64,000 bases of DNA from a virus: IMG/VR virus record IMGVR_UViG_3300035099_000181, positions 37,071 through 101,070 of that record. One strand, written 5' to 3'. The position numbers and the translations under genes are program-made. Shown in pieces: positions 15,075 to 23,299 of this stretch. How positions within the stretch are numbered: position 1 is the stretch's first letter; every line of letters begins with the position of its first letter. The notes under the pieces are model-generated. The model made no database searches and was not told where the DNA came from. It saw only the letters and a list, made by a program, of their open reading frames with translations.

Positions 15075-15093
15075 TAGGAATCGAGGTTATAAT
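15075..15093 (+). promoter_or_regulatory. Phage promoter motif TAGGAATC-N5-TATAAT
   Basis: TAGGAATC at 15075 and TATAAT at 15088-15093 with a 5-bp gap. The same pair with the same gap recurs at 21248-21266. It starts right after the helicase stop and precedes the 15137 gene. A conventional -35 box is not visible, so it may use an activator or an extended -10. Confidence 0.5.
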
Positions 15094-15136
15094 AGTGGTA
15101 GATGAGATTGGGCAACTTAACAAGGAGGATGGAGAG

Positions 15137-15328
15137 ATGAAAGAGACAAAGAGACTTGAGGACATGACCTTGGGGCGGATCACAGCAGAATATAACAAGG
15201 TCGCAGGAGAGCTGAACCTTGAGGCAAAACGATTCAAGGACAAGGCGAGCGCATTGAAGAGGTTGTCAGGCCTGCTGCTTTCTGACGAGTACTTGGAGCT
15301 TCATCCAGAGGGGAATCCGGATGTGTAG
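15137..15328 (+). CDS. Hypothetical protein, 63 aa
   Basis: ATG 15137 follows AAGGAGGATGGAGAG, a much better site than the GTG at 15095. It is helical and charged (LGRITAEYNKVAGELNLEAK), possibly a short coiled coil. No family recognised. It lies under its own promoter motif between helicase and polymerase. Confidence 0.55.
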   Translation: MKETKRLEDMTLGRITAEYNKVAGELNLEAKRFKDKASALKRLSGLLLSDEYLELHPEGNPDV

Positions 15329-15427
15329 GCAGAAGGGCTTCGAGGGGATGTATACCAAGATTGAATTTAATTAACAGTTATAGCGATAAGGTTTGGTTTG
15401 ACTCTAATTTCATTTGAAGAAGTTAAG

Positions 15428-15532
15428 ATGGCTCCATGCGTAAGGACTCTTTGTGTAGATTTTGATGGAGTCTTGGTCAAGTACGAAAAGCGGAGTATAG
15501 ATGAACTTTTGTCATCTTCATGTTCATGATCA
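15428..15532 (+). pseudogene. 5' fragment of a HAD-family phosphatase gene
   Basis: A 34-codon frame reads MAPCVRTLCVDFDGVLVKYE and then runs out inside dnaE. VDFDGVL is the first catalytic motif of HAD phosphatases, and everything downstream of it is missing. It overlaps the polymerase start by 32 bp. The simplest reading is that a HAD gene was cut by the recombination that placed dnaE here; a complete small HAD gene exists at 39694. Confidence 0.55.
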
Positions 15533-18500
15533 GTATTCACAGCTTGATGGATACGGTTCAGCAGAGCAGTATGCTGATGAAGCATCTCGTTTAGAATTCA
15601 CCCATCTTGCTCTGACTAATCATGGAAATGTCGATGGGCTGATTAAATTTCAGAAAGCTTGCTTAGGTAAGGATATAGTGCCTATTTTGGGAAGCGAGTT
15701 ATATGTGGTGCCTGATATTTCTATTAAGGAGCCAAAGGAAAAACGCTATCATATTACTGTTCTGGTGAAGAACAATGAAGGCTTTTCTAATCTTCTGCGA
15801 ATGCTCACTAAGGCCAACTTGGAAGGTTTTTATAAGCGCCCTCGTGTTAGTCCGGACATGCTTTTGAAATATTGTGGTGGCCTGATTTTTATGACCGCTT
15901 GCACATCTTCTATAGTCTATATGTCAAAGGGTAGGGAGCTGGTTAATGAGCTTGGAGATGCTACTGGGGGAAATATCTATCTTGAAATAATGCCTCACGA
16001 TTATTCTGATCAAAAGAAGTTGAATAGATTGCTGCTGGTTATGTCCAAGAAGGATGGATTGCCTTTAGTGGCCACTAACGATTGTCATTATCCTTTGTCT
16101 AAGCATACAAAAGTTCAGGAAGTTCTTCTGGCTATTCAGCGTAAGGCGAAATGGATGGATAAAGATAGATGGCGATTCGAGATAGATGGTCTTTATCTTA
16201 GGACCGAGAAGGAAATGGAAGAGGCATTTCTGAGGCAGGGTATAATTCCACAGAGATTGTTTGCGGAGGCTTTGGTTAGAACTTCAGAAATAGCAAGTAA
16301 ATGTGGTGGATATAAAATAGAAAAACGCTCTGTCATTCTGCCTAAAGTCTCGGGATACGAGGATAGGGATGAGACAGAACTGATGTGGGAAATAGTTAAT
16401 AGAGGCCTTAAGGAGCGCCTCCTTGTTCCGGGAACAATAAGCAGGGATCAGTTGCCTGCTTATCGTTCTCGGATTAAGGAAGAGATGGATCTTATCTGCG
16501 AACTTGGCTTTCAAGGATATTTTCTAATAGTTTGGGAGCTGATAGATTGGTGCAAAAAGAATGATATTATGACTGGACCTGGCCGAGGGTCTTCCGGAGG
16601 CTCTCTTGTGGCATATCTTATGCGAATAACTGACGTAGATCCTATAAAGTATGGTCTTGTGTTCGCAAGATTTATCTCTCCTGCCAGGATAGATTTGCCA
16701 GATATAGATATGGACTTTGAGGACATAAAGCGAGATAGGATAAGGAAACACCTTGAAGATAATTATGGTAAGTTCAATGTGTCTGGACTTTCTACCTTTG
16801 CGAAAATGAAGGGTCGCGGAGCTATACGGGATGTAGCAAGAGTTTTTGATGTTCCTATTTTGGATACAGACAAATGCGCTAAGGCAATAGTTGTAAGATC
16901 TGGCGGAGATTTTAGATCCTCCTATACGATAGAAGATGCCTGCAAGACCTTCGGCGATGCAATAGATTTCAATAAAAAATATCCAGAAGTTGTAAGTATA
17001 GCACAGGATTTGGAGGGGACACTAAGGGCTAGTGGGCAGCACGCAGCAGCTATTTGCATCTCTTCCGAGGATCTGAGAGAGGGCCTTTGGTGTCATCTTT
17101 GCAATAGGAAAGGAGTGGTTGTCGCTAATTGGGAAAAGTCAGATGCCGAATATATAGGGCTGATGAAATTGGATATTCTGGGTCTTACGGCTTTGACTAT
17201 ACTTAATTACACTAAGAAACTTCTTAAGGAGAGGCGGGGGGTCTCTATAGTGTTTGATGATATACCTCTGGATGACGAGAAGGTTCTTAGCGAGATAGCT
17301 GCTGGCAATAATGTTGGTGCTTTTCAGATCGGTTCTTCGGGTCTGATGAAACTGTGTAGGGAAATGAAGGTGAAGGAATTTAACGACATAGTCCTTGCAT
17401 CAGCCTTATTCAGACCTGGGACATTGCGCTCGGGAATGGTAGAGGAATTTATACAGAGAAGGACAGGGGCAGCCCCTGTGAAGTATATTCATCCATTGCT
17501 TGAGCCTTTAACTAAAGAGACACTGGGAATTATTCTGTATCAAGAACAGGTCATGTGGCTTATGTACGAGCTTGGTGGGTTGGGGTGGAAGACATGTGAC
17601 ACTGTTCGGAAGGTTATCAGTAAGTCACAAGGTGATGAATTGTTTGGAAGGTTCAAGCAGCTATTTATAGATGGCTGCCAAGAACGGAAGACTCTTTCAG
17701 AGAAAGAGGCAGATAAGGTTTGGGATCAGTTGAGCAGCTTTGGAAGTTATTCATTCAACAAGAGTCATGCTGTAGAATATTCTCTTATAACCTTTTGGAT
17801 GATGTGGCTTAAGGCGCATTATCCAAAAGAGTACTTATGTGCAAGTCTGACATTTACAGGAGCAAATGATAAGGCTAGCTATATAGATGAAGCCAGAAGG
17901 CTGGGGCTATCAATAGAACTTCCGCGTGTTGGTATTTCCAAAGCAACTGAGTGGATTTCCTCTATTGCTGATGATGGGAAAATATTTGCCCCATTTTCAG
18001 AGATTAAAGGCATAGGAGAGGCTTCCGCTAGGCAACTGGAAAAAGCCAAATTGGGTTTTAAGAAGGGCTTTTTTAGAAGTAGAGAATTTCAGTTTGGTGA
18101 AGGCCGTAGGCCAAACAGCATGATTATGTCTGTTCTGGAAGAGATTGGTGCCTTGGGTAACAAGGAGCTTACTGATTCAGAACTGGAGAAAGCAAACAAA
18201 TATTTTGATTTTGATCTATCAAAAGATAAGATGGGTAAATACTCCAAATTATTTCAGAGGCTGAAAGAAAGCATGATTCTTAGCTGTGTGAAAGACATAG
18301 ACTATCAAAAGCCAAGCACAGATGAGCATTATTATTTTGGGCAAATGACCGAGGTGAAATTTGGATATAGGCAGGCAGTCTTAAAGGCACAAAAGAGCGG
18401 AATGGGCGATATTTCTGGCACAGATAATCTTGGCGGGGTGTATGGCAATTTCAAGGACGAAACAGATTTTACTATGCTGATTTTTGGAGGAGAGCTTTAT

Positions 18501-19259
18501 CAAAGAAAAAAGGCAGATGTAGAGCATTGTGCTGGTGATTGGATTTTAGCTAAAGCTAATCATCCTAAACGGAAGACTGCAATATTGGCTAACGATGCTT
18601 GGATAGGAAAAGAACTTTTATCCTGTGATTTGGAAGGTTGTAACATTGAACTTATTTCTAATAGTCATCCTTGTGTCTTACCAAATATAGATAAATGTTC
18701 ATTGTGCTCTTTAAGATCAGAATGCAAAAGACCTGTTCCAGCCTCTCCCGGTAAATATAATGTCATGCTGATAGGCGAAGCGCCAGGAAAAGAGGAGGAT
18801 CTTAAAGGGATAGGATTTATAGGCAAGGCAGGGAGCGAAGTGCTGTGGCCTGAGCTGGCTAAGTACCGTCTTGATAGAGAGATGTTTCATATCACCAATA
18901 TTGTAAAGTGCTGGCCAAGTAATACAAAAACTCCTTCTAAAAAGCACATATTTGAGTGCTCTTCTATTATCAAGGAAGAGATATCCTCCGTTAGGCCAGT
19001 TCTCGCCTTGGCCTTCGGGAATACTAATGTTAAGTTCTTCAAAGGTTTGGATAGTGGGATTATTGGCCTTAACGCCACGACGGAATGGTCTAATGAATAT
19101 GGAATGTGGATATGCTGGTGCATTCATCCGGCTGCCGTTCTTTATCAGCAGCCTAACTTAGATCTGTTTTCTGCTGGAATAGAGAATTTTGTTAAGAAGC
19201 TGAGTTATATTGCTGGAGATAAGTTGTCCTTTCCTTTTACAAGAAAGAGAGAAGAATGA
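15501..19259 (+). CDS. dnaE: DNA polymerase III alpha fused to uracil-DNA glycosylase
   Basis: 1252 residues. Residues 1-270 are a PHP domain (HLHVHDQYSQLDG, NDCHYPLS). The C-family polymerase core follows, with GPGRGSSGGS at about 357 and the catalytic PDIDMDFED at about 398. Residues about 1050-1245 match family 4/5 uracil-DNA glycosylases: cysteines CSLCSLRSEC for an Fe-S cluster, GEAPGKEED at about 1092, GFIGKAG, NIVKCWPSNTKTPSKKH and HPAAVL. The polymerase copies phage DNA; the glycosylase would remove uracil from it. The fusion appears to be one continuous frame. The clamp gene overlaps its stop as ATGA. Confidence 0.93.
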   Translation: MNFCHLHVHDQYSQLDGYGSAEQYADEASRLEFTHLALTNHGNVDGLIKFQKACLGKDIVPILGSELYVVPDISIKEPKEKRYHITVLVKNNEGFSNLLRMLTKANLEGFYKRPRVSPDMLLKYCGGLIFMTACTSSIVYMSKGRELVNELGDATGGNIYLEIMPHDYSDQKKLNRLLLVMSKKDGLPLVATNDCHYPLSKHTKVQEVLLAIQRKAKWMDKDRWRFEIDGLYLRTEKEMEEAFLRQGIIPQRLFAEALVRTSEIASKCGGYKIEKRSVILPKVSGYEDRDETELMWEIVNRGLKERLLVPGTISRDQLPAYRSRIKEEMDLICELGFQGYFLIVWELIDWCKKNDIMTGPGRGSSGGSLVAYLMRITDVDPIKYGLVFARFISPARIDLPDIDMDFEDIKRDRIRKHLEDNYGKFNVSGLSTFAKMKGRGAIRDVARVFDVPILDTDKCAKAIVVRSGGDFRSSYTIEDACKTFGDAIDFNKKYPEVVSIAQDLEGTLRASGQHAAAICISSEDLREGLWCHLCNRKGVVVANWEKSDAEYIGLMKLDILGLTALTILNYTKKLLKERRGVSIVFDDIPLDDEKVLSEIAAGNNVGAFQIGSSGLMKLCREMKVKEFNDIVLASALFRPGTLRSGMVEEFIQRRTGAAPVKYIHPLLEPLTKETLGIILYQEQVMWLMYELGGLGWKTCDTVRKVISKSQGDELFGRFKQLFIDGCQERKTLSEKEADKVWDQLSSFGSYSFNKSHAVEYSLITFWMMWLKAHYPKEYLCASLTFTGANDKASYIDEARRLGLSIELPRVGISKATEWISSIADDGKIFAPFSEIKGIGEASARQLEKAKLGFKKGFFRSREFQFGEGRRPNSMIMSVLEEIGALGNKELTDSELEKANKYFDFDLSKDKMGKYSKLFQRLKESMILSCVKDIDYQKPSTDEHYYFGQMTEVKFGYRQAVLKAQKSGMGDISGTDNLGGVYGNFKDETDFTMLIFGGELYQRKKADVEHCAGDWILAKANHPKRKTAILANDAWIGKELLSCDLEGCNIELISNSHPCVLPNIDKCSLCSLRSECKRPVPASPGKYNVMLIGEAPGKEEDLKGIGFIGKAGSEVLWPELAKYRLDREMFHITNIVKCWPSNTKTPSKKHIFECSSIIKEEISSVRPVLALAFGNTNVKFFKGLDSGIIGLNATTEWSNEYGMWICWCIHPAAVLYQQPNLDLFSAGIENFVKKLSYIAGDKLSFPFTRKREE

Positions 19260-20284
19260 AAGTATCTGAGTTTAAGAGGGCGTTGGAGCTGGTTAAGCCG
19301 GGACTCGCGAGCAGTGATAAGCTGATGGAGCAGGGGACTTCTGTGATCTTCGTTGGGGGCAGGGTCCAGACGTTCAACGACGAGGTTTCCATATCCGCGC
19401 CATTGGCCACGGATGTCGAAGGTGCGGTGCTGGCATCCCCTATTTATGCATTCCTGTCTAAGCTGCCGGCGGATTCCGAGTTGGAAGTGGAGCAGGGTGA
19501 AAGCGAACTCAAGTTGTTATGCGGCAGGCAGAGAGCGGGCGTGCTGATGGAAAAAGATATAAAGCTGCCCCTGGATGAGGAGCTTTCGGAACCTGGATCT
19601 TGGCAGCCAATTCCAGGTGATTTCTTGTCGTCCTTGCGGTCTGTCCTGTTCTCATCGGCAAGATCTGGGACGAATCCTATATTGGCCTGCGTCAACATTG
19701 GCGATGGTTTCATTGAAACGTGCGATGAATACAGGATGACGCGGTGCTCCCTCATTGATTCCCCGCTTCCCGAAGATATGTCATCTGGTAGCACGATCAA
19801 GATTGTGGCACGGCACTTGGGAAAGTTGGAGTCATATGAACCTGAGAGGATGGGCTATTCTGGGAACTGGGCGCATTTCGATTGCAAGGATGGTATCAGG
19901 TATTGTGTCCGAATAGTGGACGGGGATTACCCCGACCTTGGCGGATTTCTTGAACTTGATGGAGTCGAGATAGAGTTCCCGAAGGAGCTGGATGAAGCAT
20001 TGGACTGGGCTTCCGTAGTTGCTGATGATGCCGTCCAATTTGCGCAGGAGGTTAAAGTTGAGCTGAGTCGCGGGAAGCTGATCATTCGCGGGGAAGGGCC
20101 TGACGGATGGGCCGAGGATACTCTGTGCATGAGGTACACTGGTGAGCCTGTCACATTTTCTGCGCATCCATTATTCCTCAAGGAGATGGTCAAGATAGCT
20201 CGGAAGGTGATCCTTGGAAGGGAAGCTATTAAAATAGAGACCGATGGAATGCAGCATGTCGTGGCCCTTGGCAGCAGCGAATAG
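19256..20284 (+). CDS. DnaN-like sliding clamp, diverged
   Basis: 342 residues, overlapping dnaE by 4 bp, so probably made with it. Clamp features: VEGAVLASPIYAFLSKLP in domain I, ILACVNIGDGFIETCDEYRM in domain II (DnaN pattern v.l...dg.l.l.atD..rl), YCVRIVDGDYPDLGG, and a third domain ending HVVALGSSE. It is shorter than DnaN (about 366) and lacks the usual C-terminal YLVMPMR. A second, canonical clamp lies at 27872. Position suggests that this is the clamp dedicated to the DnaE-UDG fusion. Confidence 0.8.
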   Translation: MKVSEFKRALELVKPGLASSDKLMEQGTSVIFVGGRVQTFNDEVSISAPLATDVEGAVLASPIYAFLSKLPADSELEVEQGESELKLLCGRQRAGVLMEKDIKLPLDEELSEPGSWQPIPGDFLSSLRSVLFSSARSGTNPILACVNIGDGFIETCDEYRMTRCSLIDSPLPEDMSSGSTIKIVARHLGKLESYEPERMGYSGNWAHFDCKDGIRYCVRIVDGDYPDLGGFLELDGVEIEFPKELDEALDWASVVADDAVQFAQEVKVELSRGKLIIRGEGPDGWAEDTLCMRYTGEPVTFSAHPLFLKEMVKIARKVILGREAIKIETDGMQHVVALGSSE

Positions 20285-20296
20285 AGGGAGAAAGCA

Positions 20297-21241
20297 ATGC
20301 CATTACACACGGATCATAGACCCATGAAGCTGTCCGATATGATGGGCAATCAATCTGTAATGAGTTCTCTGAAAGCTCATTTGAAAAAAGATAGCCCAAA
20401 CAGGTCCTTGCTAGTTACGGGGCCTTCGGGATGTGGCAAGACTTCAATTGCATATTGCCTGGCGAACGAACTTGGAGCGTATGATAAGAAGCATCCTGAC
20501 TGGAACTTCAAGATGCTTAATGCCTCAGACTTTCGGGGCATAGACACCATCCGTCAAATTCGGGAGGACTCTGCAAGGAGACCTTTGAATAAATCCCCTG
20601 CTAGGATTTGGGATCTTGAGGAATCTCACCGGCTCACGTCCGATGCGCAGGAAGCTATTCTTAAGCTACTGGAGGATCCGCCGAAGGACTGTTGGTTCGT
20701 GTTGACCACCACTGAGCCCGGCAAACTCAAGATGACATTGCGTAGAAGATGCACAGAATTCGAGATGTCACCGCTTTCCGACCGGGAACTGGCCGTACTT
20801 TTGTCTAAGGTAATGAAGGAGGAAGGCAAGTTTGTTCCGAGGGATATCGTTGCGCAGATTTGCCGTGATTCCATGGGATCGCCTGGCATGGCCTTGAACA
20901 TATTGGATAAGGTCATCGACTTGCCGGAGGCTGATATGGCTAAGGCGGCGAAGCGGCTGGCGGAACGCTCGTCCAATGTGATAACGCTGTGCCGAGCCAT
21001 GCTGGCGCTGAAGGGCGGTGGCGGTAAGAGCGCGTGGAAGGAACTGGCTGGGATACTGAAGGAACTTGAGGAGGACGACGAGGAGACAATACGCAGGCAG
21101 GTTTTGGCTTATTTCCGCAAGGTACTTCTTGACGGCGACGAGGGTGCTTACTTGGTGATGTGCGAGTTTGAGCAGCCTTATTACAATAGTGGGAAGGCAG
21201 GCTTGGCGCTGTCGGTGTACCGGGCGCTCTGTCTGGAATAA
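20297..21241 (+). CDS. Clamp loader AAA+ ATPase (DnaX/RFC-like)
   Basis: 314 residues. Walker A VTGPSGCGKTS at about 39-49, a Walker B with an unusual LEESHRL in place of DEAH, sensor 1 LTTTEP, and the SRC-like motif LRRRCTEFE carrying the arginine finger. The C-terminal 90 residues are the helical collar. It should load the phage clamps onto primed DNA. No separate small subunit is visible, so the loader may be a homo-oligomer or borrow host subunits. ATG 20297 follows AGAGGGAGAAAGC. Confidence 0.88.
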   Translation: MPLHTDHRPMKLSDMMGNQSVMSSLKAHLKKDSPNRSLLVTGPSGCGKTSIAYCLANELGAYDKKHPDWNFKMLNASDFRGIDTIRQIREDSARRPLNKSPARIWDLEESHRLTSDAQEAILKLLEDPPKDCWFVLTTTEPGKLKMTLRRRCTEFEMSPLSDRELAVLLSKVMKEEGKFVPRDIVAQICRDSMGSPGMALNILDKVIDLPEADMAKAAKRLAERSSNVITLCRAMLALKGGGGKSAWKELAGILKELEEDDEETIRRQVLAYFRKVLLDGDEGAYLVMCEFEQPYYNSGKAGLALSVYRALCLE

Positions 21242-21247
21242 AAAAAA

Positions 21248-21266
21248 TAGGAATCCGTGCTATAAT
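21248..21266 (+). promoter_or_regulatory. Phage promoter motif with extended -10
   Basis: TAGGAATC (21248-21255), then CCGTGCTATAATA with TGCTATAAT as an extended -10. The TAGGAATC box is shared with 15075, and CCGTGCTATAATA is shared exactly with 47143. It lies just after the clamp-loader stop and would drive the SSB-recombinase genes. Confidence 0.6.
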
Positions 21267-21280
21267 AAATATGAAAGGGA

Positions 21281-21877
21281 ATGACGAGTGTGTTTGATAA
21301 GGTAGTGAATCAACTAAAGCAAGATGGAGGAAGCGTGGCAGAACTTGATTACAGCAAGGATGTTTCGATTGATCCGGACCGTCTTGATCTCGAATGGTTG
21401 CATCAGGCTGATCTGACGCTCAAGTACGGGGAGGAGGTCGCGGAGGCCCAGAGCCGTGTGGACTGGGAAAAGGAGTCGGCGGATGTGGAAGAGGCCAATG
21501 CCTCGGTCAGGGTGCGGGATTTTTATCTTTCAGAAGGGCTGAAGTTGCCGACTGTGGATCAGCTTAGGGCTGAGATCTTGCTCGATGGGCAATTCAAGGG
21601 GAGGCGCGAGGAATTGCTCCGTGCGAAGCACAGTCTTGGGTTGGTCAAGGCCGCATACGAGGCGATTTTGATGCGCAAGCCTGCGTTGGAGAATCTTGTC
21701 AGGTTGCTTATCCAGGGCTACATCGCGGGACCGAAGGAGCCTTACGATCTATCTGACGGGATAGGCATGAAGCAGGCTTCCATAGAGTCAGGAAAGGAGA
21801 AGGCGAGGCAGGTGGCGAGGGAGGCAGGTATGGTAGCGCGACGGGCCCTAAAAAAGGAAGGCGGAGAGGTGAGATGA
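21281..21877 (+). CDS. Hypothetical protein, 198 aa
   Basis: First gene after the promoter at 21248. Acidic N-terminus, long charged helices in the middle (KYGEEVAEAQSRVDWEKESA) and a basic C-terminal tail (ARRALKKEGGEVR), so a coiled-coil or DNA-binding accessory is plausible. Immediately upstream of the SSB and UvsX-like genes, it might be a recombination mediator, but no family match is recognised. Confidence 0.55.
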   Translation: MTSVFDKVVNQLKQDGGSVAELDYSKDVSIDPDRLDLEWLHQADLTLKYGEEVAEAQSRVDWEKESADVEEANASVRVRDFYLSEGLKLPTVDQLRAEILLDGQFKGRREELLRAKHSLGLVKAAYEAILMRKPALENLVRLLIQGYIAGPKEPYDLSDGIGMKQASIESGKEKARQVAREAGMVARRALKKEGGEVR

Positions 21878-22107
21878 AGATTGGCATAAGCATGGGCAGA
21901 ACTATCAATACGGGGAATTATGAGAGTGCCCGTATCGACGTGACAATGGAGCAGGACATAGATGACGACATTCAGTTACGCGAATCGGCTTGGTCGGACT
22001 TGAGAACGGAATGCAAAAACAGGCTGGCAGATGAAGTTAAAAGGATAGACAGCAATCCAAAATGGCCAATGGAGGAAAAAGATGGCAACACCAGCAAGAG
22101 GAAGTAG
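21874..22107 (+). CDS. Small conserved phage-type protein, 77 aa
   Basis: Overlaps the preceding stop as ATGA and runs 26 bp into the SSB gene. Starts with a beta stretch MKIGISMGRTINTGNYES, then a D-rich segment and a helix. No family recognised. The overlap on both sides shows it belongs to the recombination operon. Confidence 0.55.
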   Translation: MKIGISMGRTINTGNYESARIDVTMEQDIDDDIQLRESAWSDLRTECKNRLADEVKRIDSNPKWPMEEKDGNTSKRK

Positions 22108-23299
22108 ACAAGACCCTGTGGCGGAACGCAGGGCGGCGGCGTCGGCAAGAGCAAGGAAGAGGGCTGCTGAGAAGCAGTCTGAGCGGAGGGGCAGGTCTTG
22201 TGTTTCCTATAGTGGGAAATTCTTCGAGAAGAAGGCTGGGGTGAATACACTAATTACTGTCTTGCCTTACGTTGTTAAGGAAAGGCATCACCCGGACAAG
22301 ATAGAGCCGGGAGAGCTTTGGTACAAGCGCCCATACCTGAAGCATGGGTGGATAGGGATGGACAAGGATAACGGGCTGGATTTTGTGTGTCCAAAATCGT
22401 TCGGGAAGGCATCTTCGTGCATCATATGTGACGATGTATCAGCGATGCGCAAAGATTATGAGAGGAACAAGGACTCGATAAAGGCCTTGCGGGCGACCGA
22501 CCGGGAAATCTATCTTTTTTATCTTCATGATGCTGGGGAGGTTCGCCTTTACGAAGACTCCTACGGCGCATTTGGTGACGTTTTGGATGCTCGCTTGCGC
22601 AACCCTCGGCAGGGAGACATCTGGGCGGCTTTCTACCTCCCCAGGGGGGACGGATTTGTTCTGGATGTGAATTGGGAGGAGAAGGATATCGGTCAGAAGA
22701 ACCCATGGGTTAAGGCTGTAAGTATGGATTTCTTGGAATGCAAGGAATACCCGGTGCCGGATAAAGTATGGGATATGCAATTTGAGCTGAGTCAGTTTTT
22801 GGTGAAGTCGTCGGACAAGGACATCGAGAAGGCATATCTGGGAAGCGCCGAGGGCGAGGACCAGCCAGAGGAGGAGACCGAGCCGGATCTAGAATCAGAA
22901 TCGCAGAAAACGTCTTCTGCTGGCTGGATTGGCAGAACAACGGAAGCCAAAAAGGAGACCGAGGAAGCTGGCCCCGAGCTGATCGAGGACAAGGATGAGC
23001 TTTTGGCCTATGCCAAGGACAGGGGGCTGAAGGATGAGGGCGGGAAGCTGATCTATCGCTATTATGCGCGTAAGGATGTTAGTGAGATCAAGACTGCCGT
23101 GCTGAAGGCAGAGGGCAAAGTCATGGGCGGGAAGGGCAAAGCCAGAAAAACCCCCTCTGGTGAATGTCCGTTCAAGCACAAGTTCGGCTTTGACTTTGGG
23201 GAATCGGAGGATTGCTTCGGCGATGGTGGCTGTCCGGAGGATGTCTATAGTGCTTGCATGAAGGCATATGACGGGATCAAGGGAAGGGAGGATGTTTAG
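22082..23299 (+). CDS. gp32-like single-stranded DNA-binding protein
   Basis: 405 residues. The basic N-terminus is followed by NTLITVLPYVV, WYKRPYLKHGWIG and CPKSFGKASSCIICDD, the zinc-containing OB-fold pattern of T4 gp32-type SSBs. Residues 258-310 are acidic (EEETEPDLESES), as in the gp32 protein-interaction tail, but a second Cys cluster (CPFKHKFGFDF, CFGDGGCPEDVYSAC) follows near the C-terminus. It would coat single-stranded DNA at the fork and during recombination, next to the UvsX-like recombinase. Confidence 0.8.
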   Translation: MATPARGSRQDPVAERRAAASARARKRAAEKQSERRGRSCVSYSGKFFEKKAGVNTLITVLPYVVKERHHPDKIEPGELWYKRPYLKHGWIGMDKDNGLDFVCPKSFGKASSCIICDDVSAMRKDYERNKDSIKALRATDREIYLFYLHDAGEVRLYEDSYGAFGDVLDARLRNPRQGDIWAAFYLPRGDGFVLDVNWEEKDIGQKNPWVKAVSMDFLECKEYPVPDKVWDMQFELSQFLVKSSDKDIEKAYLGSAEGEDQPEEETEPDLESESQKTSSAGWIGRTTEAKKETEEAGPELIEDKDELLAYAKDRGLKDEGGKLIYRYYARKDVSEIKTAVLKAEGKVMGGKGKARKTPSGECPFKHKFGFDFGESEDCFGDGGCPEDVYSACMKAYDGIKGREDV

